Of a stretch of DNA of 64,000 nt, positions 1-8,472 are shown piece by piece; positions within the stretch are counted from its first letter, which is position 1, and every line of letters starts with the position of its first letter. The stretch covers positions 1 to 64,000 of the forward strand of contig JAZQKB010000041.1 of NCBI GenBank assembly GCA_045541975.1, read 5' to 3'. The notes below the pieces were generated by a model. The model made no database searches, had not been told where the DNA came from, and saw nothing but the letters and a program-made list of their open reading frames with translations. The position numbers were made by a program, and so were the translations under genes. Origin of the DNA: SIG452 sp045541975. GTDB taxonomy: Bacteria > Bacillota > Clostridia > UMGS1840.

Positions 1-364
1 TCAGGAGGTTTCAAGACTTTATGAACGAGTTTATGAAGATAACGTCAACGGCAAGGTAACAGATGCTTGGTTTATGGAATTATCTCACAAATACGAGGTT
101 GAGCGTGATGAGCTTAAAAAGAAGATTCTTGAACTGAATCAGCAGCTTGCAAAGATAAGTAAAGTTCGTGAAGGCAAGGAGCATTTTCTGTCTTGTGTCA
201 GAAGCTTTGCTGAAATGAATGAAGTTACACCGATGATTCTTCAGGAGCTAATCGAGAAAATCGAAGTTCACGCAGTAGAAGGCACGGGATTAAACCGCAC
301 TCAATCGGTAATAATACATTACAAGTTCATTGGTGAGCTTGATATGCCGGAGAACTTTGACTAG
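1..364 (+). CDS. Large serine recombinase, C-terminal fragment (5' end outside window)
   Basis: The reading frame is open from base 2 and no start is needed, so this is the 3' end of a longer gene. The visible protein begins QEVSRLYERVYEDNV, then a coiled-coil stretch (MELSHKYEVERDELKKKI) and ends with a DUF4368-like tail (MILQELIEKIEVHAV). This is the usual C-terminal arrangement of large serine recombinases of the TnpX/Tn-like resolvase class, which cut and rejoin DNA to move integrative elements. The catalytic N-terminal resolvase domain lies left of the window. Internal ATG codons at 21 and 74 are not real starts. It marks the right edge of a mobile element upstream of tRNA-Pro. Family assignment is from the coiled-coil and tail pattern only. 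Confidence 0.75.
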   Translation, partial: QEVSRLYERVYEDNVNGKVTDAWFMELSHKYEVERDELKKKILELNQQLAKISKVREGKEHFLSCVRSFAEMNEVTPMILQELIEKIEVHAVEGTGLNRTQSVIIHYKFIGELDMPENFD

Positions 365-479
365 ATAAAAGTCAATACAAGAAAAGGTGTTGAGGTTGAG
401 TACTTAAGAACAACTAAAACTGCATAAAAACAAAAAAATCTAGTGTTCATAACTTCATACACGTTATGAACACTCGATA

Positions 480-556
<77 letters not shown>

Positions 557-581
557 AGATGTCCGTTTACGGACAGATGAT

Positions 582-610
582 ATTATAGCATACATTTTTT
601 AAAAAATCAA
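582..610 (-). promoter_or_regulatory. Candidate sigma-A promoter for tRNA-Pro
   Basis: On the minus strand a TATAAT -10 box (587-582) lies 17 bases from a TTGATT -35 box (610-605). A short hairpin TGTCCG/CGGACA (560-575) lies between promoter and the tRNA 5' end. Confidence 0.5.
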
Positions 611-643
611 GGAAAATTTCTAAAAAAATGAAAAAACCGCAAA

Positions 644-1330
644 TTATCGCTTGGCATTGCCTAAAAGGGTGAGCACATACACATCTTTGGCACCTAAGGA
701 AAGCAGAAGTTTTGTGCATTCCCGGGCGGTGGAGCCTGTGGTGTAAACATCGTCTATCAAAAGAACGGTTTTGCCTCGGATTTTCTTTTTGCGGTGAGGA
801 AGTGCCACAAAACTGATTTTGGCATTTTCCACCCGTTCTTTTCCGTTTAGGGAAGATTGCCGTTTTGTAAACAGTTTCTTTCTGAGAAAGCCTGCACAAA
901 GGGGGATTTTTAGCATTTTCTTTAGGGGCATTGCCAATTCCAATGCAGGACTGTAGCCTGTTTTCAGAAATGTTTTTATGCCGGAGGGAACGGCGGTAAT
1001 AAGGTCTGGGGTAATCCGGTAGGATGCCAGAGTTTCTGCCATCAGTTTTGCAAAGCCTTTTGCTTTATAGAATTGGTTTCCCAGTTTATAGGCTAATAAA
1101 GCCTCTTTGGGAGTGCTGTCATAATGATAGCAGGAAATGGCAAGCCGAAAGGGCGGCAACTGTTTGTCACATTCCTTACAAAGAGGGGTTTGTCCTTTAT
1201 CCTGACCGCAAACGACACATCTGGGTGTTTTGCGGTATTCTTTTATCAGTTCTCTGCATTTGGGACAAAGAAAATCGTCTTTTGGGGCGGGACTGTCGCA
1301 AAAAGGACAGATACGAAAGGGATTTTTCAT
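644..1330 (-). CDS. comF: ComF family phosphoribosyltransferase-like protein
   Basis: 228 residues, the usual ComF size. The N-terminus carries zinc-ribbon cysteine pairs (CPFC, CPKC, then CVVCG and CKEC within residues 8-55), and the C-terminus has the PRPP-binding signature VLLIDDVYTTGST of type I phosphoribosyltransferases. ComF proteins support import of single-stranded DNA during competence in Bacillus and couple to ComFA; here no comFA is adjacent, but comEC is three genes upstream on the same strand, which fits a DNA-uptake link. It begins 8 bases after the AEC transporter gene and is the last gene of a long minus-strand run. Family assignment is secure; a role in active transformation is inference. 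Confidence 0.92.
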   Translation of the reverse strand: MKNPFRICPFCDSPAPKDDFLCPKCRELIKEYRKTPRCVVCGQDKGQTPLCKECDKQLPPFRLAISCYHYDSTPKEALLAYKLGNQFYKAKGFAKLMAETLASYRITPDLITAVPSGIKTFLKTGYSPALELAMPLKKMLKIPLCAGFLRKKLFTKRQSSLNGKERVENAKISFVALPHRKKKIRGKTVLLIDDVYTTGSTARECTKLLLSLGAKDVYVLTLLGNAKR

Positions 1331-1338
1331 ACGCTACC

Positions 1339-2274
1339 TCACGCCAACGCCAACAGTTTTAAAAGATACACGCAAACAAAAATACTGCCGATGGAGGCAA
1401 GGCAGGTAAGGGATACGCCGTATGCGGAAATATCGGGGTCCACCCCTAATTTTTTTGCCATTACAAAGCAGTTCACTGCGGCAGGAGTGGCACTTAAAAT
1501 GGCAATAATGATGAGGGCATCTCCTCGAAATCCCAGTAAAATCGCAGAAACGAGGAACAAAAGCGGTGCTAACACATTACGGAAAAACACAGCCAAAAAA
1601 ATATAGCCTCGATTATTTTGAAAGCCTTTTAGCGAAATGTTGGCACCGATAATTAAAAGTCCTAAGGATGTGGCAATGTCACCTGCGTATTCCAGTCCCT
1701 TATTTAAAATAGGCGACATGGGAATTTTGAAAATAGAAACCACAAGTCCCAACACGGTGCCGATAATCAACGGGTTTTTCAGAACTCCCAGCACCAAAGA
1801 GGAAAACTTCTGAGTTTTGTTGCCGTAGTAAGAAAGCATAATCACGGCAGTCACATTATAGCAAATGGTCACAAAGGCAACGGTAATTGCCATGGTGAGA
1901 ACCCCGGATTCCGCCATTAAGCTCATGGCAAGGGGCATTCCTGCAATGGCGATGTTGGAACGATACCCGATTTGCACAATGGCACCCTTCTTTTTGGGAT
2001 CACGAATCCCAAAACAGAGGAAAATGAGTAAAAACACATAGCATAACACAGCGCAAAGCATAAACATAATCAGCTTTGGCTCCATAGCCACGGTTAAATC
2101 TGCCTTTGCCACTGTGTGAAACAGAAGGGCAGGTGTGCCCACATAGTAGACCAGTTTTACAATTTCATCCTTGGTGATTTCCGAGAAGAAGCGGAGTTTA
2201 TTTAAAAACATTCCCAAAAACATCACTAAAAACACGGGAGAAATAGCGTTGACGGTTTCCAAAAGTAGCGTCAT
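1339..2274 (-). CDS. AEC (auxin efflux carrier) family transporter
   Basis: 311 residues and highly hydrophobic, with about ten predicted membrane segments in two five-helix bundles separated by a short polar stretch (near YYGNKTQKF). The pattern of the N-terminal bundle (FLVMFLGMFLNKLRFF) and the C-terminal AANCFVMAKKLGVDPD motif fit the AEC/MleP family of carboxylate or auxin-like transporters of the BART superfamily. Substrate cannot be read from the sequence; malate or malonate is common in the family. It lies 18 bases after holA and 8 bases before comF, so it is probably co-transcribed with them without a functional link. Confidence 0.9.
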   Translation of the reverse strand: MTLLLETVNAISPVFLVMFLGMFLNKLRFFSEITKDEIVKLVYYVGTPALLFHTVAKADLTVAMEPKLIMFMLCAVLCYVFLLIFLCFGIRDPKKKGAIVQIGYRSNIAIAGMPLAMSLMAESGVLTMAITVAFVTICYNVTAVIMLSYYGNKTQKFSSLVLGVLKNPLIIGTVLGLVVSIFKIPMSPILNKGLEYAGDIATSLGLLIIGANISLKGFQNNRGYIFLAVFFRNVLAPLLFLVSAILLGFRGDALIIIAILSATPAAVNCFVMAKKLGVDPDISAYGVSLTCLASIGSIFVCVYLLKLLALA

Positions 2275-2292
2275 AACAAACTGTCCTTTCTC

Positions 2293-3303
2293 TTACAGAG
2301 ACCAAAATTTTAAAAACAGGGTGTAAATCCCCAAATACGGATCTGTTACCTGACCGCTTTTTAATTTGTAGTCAGTTTCGGCACAGAAACCGATTAACTG
2401 TTCTAATTTGGAGATAGGAATATTTTTTGCCTGTCTTACGTACTTAGAAATCACAAAATCAGGCACGTTTTTGCCGAGCATCGGCTTGATTTCGGCAGAG
2501 GGAATCCGTTCCTCCTGACTGACTTTTGCCAAATACATTCCGGAAATATGGCGGGAGAGCAGGGTAAAAATCATTTGGGCAGGTGTTTTGGAAGGAGTCA
2601 GCTTCAGTTGGTTTAAAAGCTGATAGGCTTTTTCCTTTTGCCCTGTGACTAAAAATTCCGACAAATCAAAAATCACCGCCTGCATAGACTTTTGCAAAAA
2701 TTGGTTCAGGATTTGCTCGGAAACGGTGTCAGTGTCTTGCATATAGGCGCAAACGGTGTCGATTAAATTCACTGTGGCATACAGATTGGGTTCTCCCTCT
2801 GTAATGATTTTTTCAATCAGAACAGCGGGGATTTTCTTTTGCCGTTTTGCAAATTCTCGATTGATAAAGGCACGCATATCTGCCTGGTTGGGATGCACAC
2901 ATTCCACAATTTCTCCCACGGTTTTTGCGGTATTCCAAATGGAGGAACGCTTGTCCACTGCGGTTTCTCTTAAAATTAAAATGGTGAAGGGAGCAAGATT
3001 TTTCATTTGCTCGGTGAGTGCTTCCCGAAAATCGGCAGGAGCTTTCATGAGGTCTACCTGATTTAAGTAAACCACCTTGTATTCTGCCATCATAGGCGGT
3101 TGCTCCAGAGCGTTTCTCAGCTCGGTTTTTTCGGGTAGATTCTGATAATGGAATAAATTAAAGCAAGCAAAATTATCATCCACAACACTCTGGATGATTC
3201 GATTGGCATAAAATTCTTTGAGGTAATCCTCTTCGCCGTAAAACAGATAGAGATTGGAGAAATTTTTTTCGGAAATCTTGCGGTTTAGTTCTTTTAATTC
3301 CAT
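2293..3303 (-). CDS. holA: DNA polymerase III delta subunit (clamp-loader)
   Basis: The start is the ATG at 3303, preceded by AAGGAG at suitable spacing; a longer frame to 3411 lies inside comEC and is not needed. The 336-residue product starts MELKELNRKI and has the HolA pattern: N-terminal nucleotide-binding fold (NLYLFYGEEDYLKEFY), the VVYLNQVDLMKA strand, and an all-helical C-terminal third (SKYVRQAKNIPISKLEQLI). HolA opens the beta sliding clamp in the DnaX complex. The start codon overlaps the end of comEC by 10 bases, an arrangement often seen in Firmicutes, implying translational coupling. Confidence 0.93.
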   Translation of the reverse strand: MELKELNRKISEKNFSNLYLFYGEEDYLKEFYANRIIQSVVDDNFACFNLFHYQNLPEKTELRNALEQPPMMAEYKVVYLNQVDLMKAPADFREALTEQMKNLAPFTILILRETAVDKRSSIWNTAKTVGEIVECVHPNQADMRAFINREFAKRQKKIPAVLIEKIITEGEPNLYATVNLIDTVCAYMQDTDTVSEQILNQFLQKSMQAVIFDLSEFLVTGQKEKAYQLLNQLKLTPSKTPAQMIFTLLSRHISGMYLAKVSQEERIPSAEIKPMLGKNVPDFVISKYVRQAKNIPISKLEQLIGFCAETDYKLKSGQVTDPYLGIYTLFLKFWSL

Positions 3304-5474
3304 AACGGCGTTTGCTCCTTTTTGCCTGTGGAAGTTCCGTAAAAGGATACTTCGTTTTGGCTGAATATCAGCAGAGAATGGTTGTCGTAGTATTTGGCAT
3401 TGGGATGCCATTGTTTTTTGGATAGTATATGTAATTTATCCGAAAGATTTGCAAAGTTTTTGGTAGCCTGACTTGATTGCTTAAAATTAATAATCCAGAT
3501 TTTATCGGGATTTTGGTACGAATTGCGAAGCAAATAGTCGGCATCTTGCGAAAAAGAAAACTGATGGGTTTGATAAGAAAATTCCGCTTCGTATAAGGTG
3601 TTGGAATCCGAAAACAAGCGGATATTGATGCCGTCTACATGGGTGGAAAAATTCTCTTGCAAGAAAACGGTATTGTGAAAATCCTTTAGAAGAGTACCGT
3701 ACTTTGCAGGACAAACAATCTGTGCAGAGGGCAGTTCTTTTAAGAAAGCATCGGTTTTTTCGGAATTGGAAAGCTCTGTCAGAATGATCAGCGCCACAGA
3801 GGCGTGTTCGTCGTAGGAGGAGCCTCGTCCGTATGCAAGATCCTGTAAGTTTCCGTATAAAATCAAACGGTCTGCAGGTGTGGTAATCATAGCGGAATTG
3901 GTATTTTTGGCGCCCAGAAAGCCAACCGTCAGTTCACCGTGTGGAACGGGAAAGACTGTGTGGATTAATGCTGTCATCATGAAGATTATGGCAAGGGATG
4001 CGGACAAAATTTTTCTTAATTTGGATTGCATCTTACTTCCAATAAACAAAACTACGCCACTGCCCATCCACGTCAGAAAGGGAAACTCTCCAAGGGGAAC
4101 CGTCAACGGACGGCAGATTGTGGCAGAAAGATGAATCAGCCAAAGGAATAACTGGGTAAGCAGTGTTCCGGCACCTATTACGAAGCTTCCCAGCAGAGGC
4201 ACGTTTGTTACCGCCATCCCGAAAATCGTAAGAATCAAAATGGGGGAAACCAGGGGCGCCACCAGAAAGTTGGCTAGGATTGTACCCATGGGCATCCTGG
4301 AAAAATACAATAGAATCACAGGCAGGGTGAAGGGTTGCACCGCAACATACAGGGCAAGATTGCTTCTGAAATATTTGGTAGGAAGTTTCTGAAATACCTT
4401 TTCCAAAGGTTCATAAAAGGCAGTAATCCCAAAGGTTGCCCCGAAGGTGAGAAGAAACGACGGATTTAAAATCAGGGTTGGGGTTATGGTGACAAACAGA
4501 CAAGCAACTGCCAACACTGTTACATAAGATTTTACGGGTTTTATATAGAAAATATCATAGCAAAACAAAAGGGAAATCATCAGAAGGGACCGTAGCACAG
4601 AAACGGTTCCACCCGTAAACCAGGCGAACAGAAAAAGGAGCGGAAAGGTGAATAACAGCCGTTTTCTCCGGCCTTGCATCACGGTGCCCAAAATCATCAA
4701 CATTGCAGAGGCAAGAAATGAAAAATGCATTCCCGAAACGACCACAATATGAACGGTTCCCGTGCTCAAAAATTCCTGATATTGTTCAGTTGTCATTGTG
4801 GACTTATCGGAGCTTAACAGCGCCGTTAAAAAGGATGCGACCGAAGACGGATAGTTGGCTTGCAAGTGTTCTTTTGCCGAATTTCGCAGAAGCTTGGACT
4901 GATATAGCCACTCATTTGCCACTCCATGACGGATGACAGTGGGTTCATAGGGAAACGTGGCGGACAAGAAGGTGTCATTCCCCAGAAGACGGCGTACCTG
5001 GGAGGAGGTTTTGTTTTGAGGTTGCACAACCGCCAAGACAGGTTCTGCCAGCGTTACCTTTTCTCCGGGGAGTAATGGTTTATCTGTTCTGATTTTTACA
5101 AAAATATGTTCTCCATTTTCTAACGTGAGAGTGCAGTAGTCAATGCCGTTATAACGACTGACTTCACTGGTTACTACGCCTGTGACGGAATCGGGATTTT
5201 CCCTACAAAGGGAAATGGATTTTTCAAAATGATACTGCTCATATCCTTGATAAAGAAAGGAAGATGCTATTGCAATCACGATTACAATGAATACTTTGAA
5301 AAGTTTTTTTAGAGTGGGGAACTTCTTTTTTTGAATACGGGATATGAAATAGGAAATTCCAATCTCAAATAAGGCATAAAAAGAGGCCGATATAAAAACC
5401 AGGATATTTGAATCCAAATATCCTGATAAAAATATGCCAGATAGCCATGCAATCAAACAAGTGGCTAAAAACAT
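3294..5474 (-). CDS. comEC: ComEC/Rec2-type DNA uptake channel
   Basis: 726 residues. The order is: N-terminal membrane segments with a soluble OB-like DUF4131 region, then the multi-pass Competence domain (signature HIVVVSGMHFSFLA, residues about 240-255), then a C-terminal region in the place of the metallo-beta-lactamase domain. ComEC forms the inner-membrane pore for single-stranded DNA. In typical family members the last domain has a DVGQGDA start and an HxHxDH metal site; here the equivalent start reads VGFLGAKNTNSAMI and no HxHxDH is present, so the nuclease-like domain looks degenerate. It starts 2 bases after mgsA and overlaps holA. Confidence 0.92.
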   Translation of the reverse strand: MFLATCLIAWLSGIFLSGYLDSNILVFISASFYALFEIGISYFISRIQKKKFPTLKKLFKVFIVIVIAIASSFLYQGYEQYHFEKSISLCRENPDSVTGVVTSEVSRYNGIDYCTLTLENGEHIFVKIRTDKPLLPGEKVTLAEPVLAVVQPQNKTSSQVRRLLGNDTFLSATFPYEPTVIRHGVANEWLYQSKLLRNSAKEHLQANYPSSVASFLTALLSSDKSTMTTEQYQEFLSTGTVHIVVVSGMHFSFLASAMLMILGTVMQGRRKRLLFTFPLLFLFAWFTGGTVSVLRSLLMISLLFCYDIFYIKPVKSYVTVLAVACLFVTITPTLILNPSFLLTFGATFGITAFYEPLEKVFQKLPTKYFRSNLALYVAVQPFTLPVILLYFSRMPMGTILANFLVAPLVSPILILTIFGMAVTNVPLLGSFVIGAGTLLTQLFLWLIHLSATICRPLTVPLGEFPFLTWMGSGVVLFIGSKMQSKLRKILSASLAIIFMMTALIHTVFPVPHGELTVGFLGAKNTNSAMITTPADRLILYGNLQDLAYGRGSSYDEHASVALIILTELSNSEKTDAFLKELPSAQIVCPAKYGTLLKDFHNTVFLQENFSTHVDGINIRLFSDSNTLYEAEFSYQTHQFSFSQDADYLLRNSYQNPDKIWIINFKQSSQATKNFANLSDKLHILSKKQWHPNAKYYDNHSLLIFSQNEVSFYGTSTGKKEQTPLWN

Positions 5475-5476
5475 TG

Positions 5477-5881
5477 TTATCGTTTCGGATTAACAATATC
5501 ACGCCATCCGAAGTCTCCGCGTTCCAGCCCTTGAATTAAAACTTCTGCTGTTGCCACGTTGGTAGCTAAGGGAATGTTATGTACGTCACATAAACGGAAT
5601 AATGCATTTACATCGGGTTCGTGAGGCTGAGCAGTCAGCGGGTCACGGAAGAAAAGCACCAAGTCGATTTCGTTGTAGGCAATTCTTGCGCCAATCTGCT
5701 GGTCACCGCCCTGAGGACCGGATAAAAACCGATGGACCTGAAGTCCTGTTGCATCTGCAACCAATCCGCCGGTAGTACCGGTGGCAAATAAATTGTGCTT
5801 TTGCAGAATAAATTTGTATGCAATTGCGAACTGAACCATCAGTTCCTTCTTTTGATCGTGTGCAATTAAAGCAATATTCAT
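5477..5881 (-). CDS. mgsA: Methylglyoxal synthase
   Basis: 134 residues from the ATG at 5881, which follows GGAGG with 7-base spacing; a TTG one codon earlier is less likely. It contains the family hallmarks NIALIAHDQKK, FATGTTGG (phosphate loop), SGPQGGDQQIGARI and the catalytic FFRDPLTAQPHEPD. The enzyme converts dihydroxyacetone phosphate to methylglyoxal and phosphate, a bypass of lower glycolysis used when phosphate is limiting or sugar phosphates build up. It follows minD by 49 bases, a neighbourhood common in Clostridia, where mgsA often closes the min operon. Confidence 0.97.
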   Translation of the reverse strand: MNIALIAHDQKKELMVQFAIAYKFILQKHNLFATGTTGGLVADATGLQVHRFLSGPQGGDQQIGARIAYNEIDLVLFFRDPLTAQPHEPDVNALFRLCDVHNIPLATNVATAEVLIQGLERGDFGWRDIVNPKR

Positions 5882-5930
5882 CAACGAACCTCCGTTTCTG
5901 TGTGTGGTTTTTCCAATGGATCTGAATCGT

Positions 5931-6674
5931 TTATCGTAATTTGACGGGTACTTGTTCCCCCGTTAAGCGTTTTGCGGAATTTGTAATTTCTTTCACGCAT
6001 TTTTTATGTTTATCATCCAGAATCAACTTGCCCTGATTCTGGAAAGAAATCATGCTGTCTTCATACCGCCAGATGCCAAGCAGCGGCGTTCCTAAACGGT
6101 TTAGAATTTCATCCACGTTGGGCATCAGTTTTTTACGCACCAATTTGGGATTGAATTTATTGATAATGACATAATTTTCTTGGATATTTACTTTGTTTGC
6201 TGCCGAAAGCACGCGGTCTGCATCCCGCATGGATGCAAAGTCGGGCGTTACCACCGTTACGGTGGCATCTGCTTTGGAAATACAATTTTTAAAGCCGGTT
6301 TCAATACCTGCGGGGGCATCCAGCAGAATATAGTCAAACTCTTTGGCTGCCTCGGTCAGCATTTGGGAAAATTTTTCTTCCACCAGATCTTCTTTTTCAA
6401 TGGTCTGGGATGCAGGCAGAAAATACAGTTCTCCGTATTGTTCAAAATGGTAGCAAGCGTCTTTCAACGGGATTTTCCCTTCATACACATCGGTCACGTC
6501 ATACACGATCACGCTTTGCACCCCAAACACAATATCTAAGTTGCGAAGGCCGATATCCGTGTCAATAATGAGCACTTTTTTGCCCAGTTTTGCCAAAGCT
6601 GCAGACAAATTTGCAGCAACCGTGGTTTTTCCCACGCCGCCTTTTCCTGATGCAATTGCAACAATTTTGCCCAT
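5931..6674 (-). CDS. minD: Septum site-determining ATPase MinD
   Basis: 247 residues from the ATG at 6674 (GGAGG nine bases before). The deviant Walker A motif GKGGVGKTT is at residues 10-18, followed by LIDTDIGLRNLD and LLDAPAG (Walker B-like) and VVTPDF. MinD positions the division inhibitor MinC at the membrane. Two oddities: minC and minE are not adjacent, and the C-terminus (SAKRLTGEQVPVKLR) lacks an obvious amphipathic membrane-targeting helix, making the protein shorter than typical MinD (about 265). It may rely on a different anchor or be a specialised MinD-like ATPase. Confidence 0.9.
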   Translation of the reverse strand: MGKIVAIASGKGGVGKTTVAANLSAALAKLGKKVLIIDTDIGLRNLDIVFGVQSVIVYDVTDVYEGKIPLKDACYHFEQYGELYFLPASQTIEKEDLVEEKFSQMLTEAAKEFDYILLDAPAGIETGFKNCISKADATVTVVTPDFASMRDADRVLSAANKVNIQENYVIINKFNPKLVRKKLMPNVDEILNRLGTPLLGIWRYEDSMISFQNQGKLILDDKHKKCVKEITNSAKRLTGEQVPVKLR

Positions 6675-6717
6675 TGGATAATCGCCTCCTTTTTGGTTTG
6701 GTTTGCCTTCGGATATT

Positions 6718-6746
6718 ATCATATCACAAATCATATGAAAAGTCAA
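6718..6746 (-). promoter_or_regulatory. Sigma-A promoter upstream of minD
   Basis: On the minus strand TTGACT (6746-6741) and TATGAT (6723-6718) are separated by 17 bases, 44 bases before the minD start. It gives the minD-mgsA-comEC-holA-AEC-comF run its own start separate from the vanZ-like gene. Confidence 0.72.
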
Positions 6747-6773
6747 TTTTCTTTTGAATTTCTCCTGGAAAAT

Positions 6774-7271
6774 TTATATGGATACCCTGTCATTTCCGGA
6801 TTTTGTATTCTTATGCTTTTTGTTTTTTTTAGTAAGGAGCATCATCACCAGAATGGCGGTTGCCACGCCGCAGGTGTCTAAAATCATATCGGTAACACGC
6901 ATGGCTCTGCCGGCTCCTGTGCAGAATTGAATACATTCATCTGCCACAGCCACCAAAGCACCGTACAACAGGGCAATCCATTTTTTTTGGATTTTCTGAA
7001 CGTTTTGCAACAGATATTTACTTGCCTGATAGGATAATACACCAAGCAGAAAAAATTCGCAGAAGTGAGCGGTTTTTCGGATGATTGTGTGCATCAGATC
7101 TGCCGGAAGATGAATGCCGGTTAATCCATAAAACCAGGTCAGAAGACTTTGCAACAACCCGCCGGACAAACCGACAGATACCGTTGCAGGTTGCATGGAA
7201 AAGGAAAAAATCACTGCTGTCCAAAGAAGGGTAAGCAGTGTGTATAAAACAGCTTTTTTCTGTAGCTTCAT
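6774..7271 (-). CDS. VanZ family membrane protein
   Basis: 165 residues from the ATG at 7271 (GAGG upstream). Four to five membrane segments, with the VanZ signature: FSFSMQP near the first segment, IIRKTAHFCEFFLLG in the middle, and the DECIQFCTGAGRAMRVTD motif before the last segment. VanZ-like proteins are small integral membrane proteins; a teicoplanin-resistance link is known only for the founding member, so the general role is unknown. It lies 16 bases after the TIGR01440 gene. Confidence 0.88.
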   Translation of the reverse strand: MKLQKKAVLYTLLTLLWTAVIFSFSMQPATVSVGLSGGLLQSLLTWFYGLTGIHLPADLMHTIIRKTAHFCEFFLLGVLSYQASKYLLQNVQKIQKKWIALLYGALVAVADECIQFCTGAGRAMRVTDMILDTCGVATAILVMMLLTKKNKKHKNTKSGNDRVSI

Positions 7272-7287
7272 TGTGAAAAAACCTCTT

Positions 7288-7827
7288 TTATTCGTATACT
7301 GCACGGGCGCCGCCAATCAGTTTCGGACGGGTATGGGCACAAAGAACAGTTGCCTGCCCGATGAGGGCGCTTTCCAATCTTACGGGAACAGCTACCTTTT
7401 TTAAATGCATACCAATGAGAGTACCGCCAATATCAATGCCCAAATCTGCACGGATGTTTTCCACCACCACGGGTTCAGAAAAATTTTGGTAGCAGGCAGT
7501 GGCAAAAGAACCGCCTGCTTTAGGTTTTGGAACCACCCAAACAGGCTCATATCCAAATAATTTTGCCGTTTTTTTCTCCATCACAAGGGCACGGTTTAAA
7601 TGTTCGCAACACTGTGCCGCCAGATGGATTCCTTTTTTCTTTAACACGGGATAAAGGCCCAAAAATAACGCTTCTGCCGCTTCGTAGGCAGAGTTGGTGC
7701 CGATTTTATCCCCTAAGATTTCGGAAGTGGAACAACCGATGACCAAAAGACTTCCTTCTTTGGCATCGGTCTTTTTTAGAAATTCTTTGATTAAAGCTTT
7801 GGCTTCGGTCTTGATATTTTCGTACAT
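7288..7827 (-). CDS. TIGR01440/UPF0340 (YwlG-like) protein
   Basis: 179 residues, full length for the family. Conserved blocks include LVIGCSTSEILG, the AAQCCEHLNRALV region, VVPKPKAGGSFATAC and DIGGTLIGMHLKKVAVPVR. The family is widespread in Firmicutes and has no established biochemical function. It follows queT by 21 bases on the same strand. Confidence 0.92.
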   Translation of the reverse strand: MYENIKTEAKALIKEFLKKTDAKEGSLLVIGCSTSEILGDKIGTNSAYEAAEALFLGLYPVLKKKGIHLAAQCCEHLNRALVMEKKTAKLFGYEPVWVVPKPKAGGSFATACYQNFSEPVVVENIRADLGIDIGGTLIGMHLKKVAVPVRLESALIGQATVLCAHTRPKLIGGARAVYE

Positions 7828-7848
7828 GGCAATTCTCCGTTTGTTTCT

Positions 7849-8325
7849 TTATTGGAGCACCGTTTCTTGAAAGAACCGGTTTTTCCGAAGAGCGGTGAAT
7901 AAAGGCACGCCGATTGCAGTAACCACAACCAGTTCTCCCAGTGCCGCTGTTACAAAACTGTACCAAAACGGCATGTTCAGTAAGGAAAGCTCCCATGCCA
8001 CAAACACCATGGAAATGGCAGGAAATAAAGATGCCACCCAAATGTTTTTAACAGCTCGCATTCCCACCACGGTAAACACAGTGGATGCCACCCCAAAGAT
8101 CAAGTCCAATGCCCCTAAGGGACTGAACAGATTACTGATGGCACAGCCTAAAATTAAGGCGTAGCAATAGTCCTTCTTAAAAAAGCAGAGCAGGGTTAAT
8201 ACTTCTGAAATGCGAAATTGCACCGCTCCGTAAGATAAGGGGGCAACTGCTAAGGTGAGCGCCACATATAGTGCGGCGGTGACTGAAATGCGCAAAAATG
8301 CGCGTAATGCGGATTGTTTCATCAT
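7849..8325 (-). CDS. queT: QueT-type queuosine-precursor ECF transporter S component
   Basis: 158 residues starting at the ATG pair 8325/8322 after GGGAG. About six membrane segments; the motif LAVAPLSYGAVQFRISEVL followed by GCAISNLFSPLGALDL is the hallmark of the QueT family (COG4708), substrate-binding subunits that work with a shared ECF energising module to import preQ1 or related queuosine precursors. A longer frame to 8427 covers the leader and promoter and is rejected. Control by the candidate preQ1 riboswitch immediately upstream independently supports the function. Confidence 0.92.
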   Translation of the reverse strand: MMKQSALRAFLRISVTAALYVALTLAVAPLSYGAVQFRISEVLTLLCFFKKDYCYALILGCAISNLFSPLGALDLIFGVASTVFTVVGMRAVKNIWVASLFPAISMVFVAWELSLLNMPFWYSFVTAALGELVVVTAIGVPLFTALRKNRFFQETVLQ

Positions 8326-8330
8326 AAATT

Positions 8331-8389
8331 CTCCCTTGTTTTTTAGTGGAGGAAATCCTCCGAAGATGGTTAGCAAGAGCAACATCTTC
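8331..8389 (-). promoter_or_regulatory. Candidate preQ1 riboswitch in the queT leader
   Basis: Read on the minus strand, the 5' stem GAAGATG (8389-8383) pairs with CATCTTC (8368-8362) around a 14-base loop TTGCTCTTGCTAAC. A second hairpin GGAGG-ATTT-CCTCC (8361-8348) follows, then an A-rich tail and CAAGGGAG (8338-8331). Loop bases CTTG can pair with CAAG, forming an H-type pseudoknot that reaches into the GGGAG ribosome binding site. This layout (stem, extra P4-like hairpin, pseudoknot to the RBS) matches preQ1-II or preQ1-III riboswitches, which act on translation. The class cannot be settled by eye. Confidence 0.65.
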
Positions 8390-8398
8390 TTATCAAAA

Positions 8399-8427
8399 AG
8401 TATACCATATGGGGAGTTTTTTGTCAA
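8399..8427 (-). promoter_or_regulatory. Strong sigma-A promoter for queT
   Basis: On the minus strand TTGACA (8427-8422), a 17-base spacer and TATACT (8404-8399) place the transcript start a few bases before the riboswitch stem. Confidence 0.88.
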
Positions 8428-8472
8428 TTCATTTCCCCTGATTTTTCGGGAAAAGAAAAGGGGAGTGTTTTG

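Noticed and set aside
3304..3411. Longer HolA start at 3411
   Set aside because: It lies inside comEC and lacks support; ATG 3303 follows AAGGAG.
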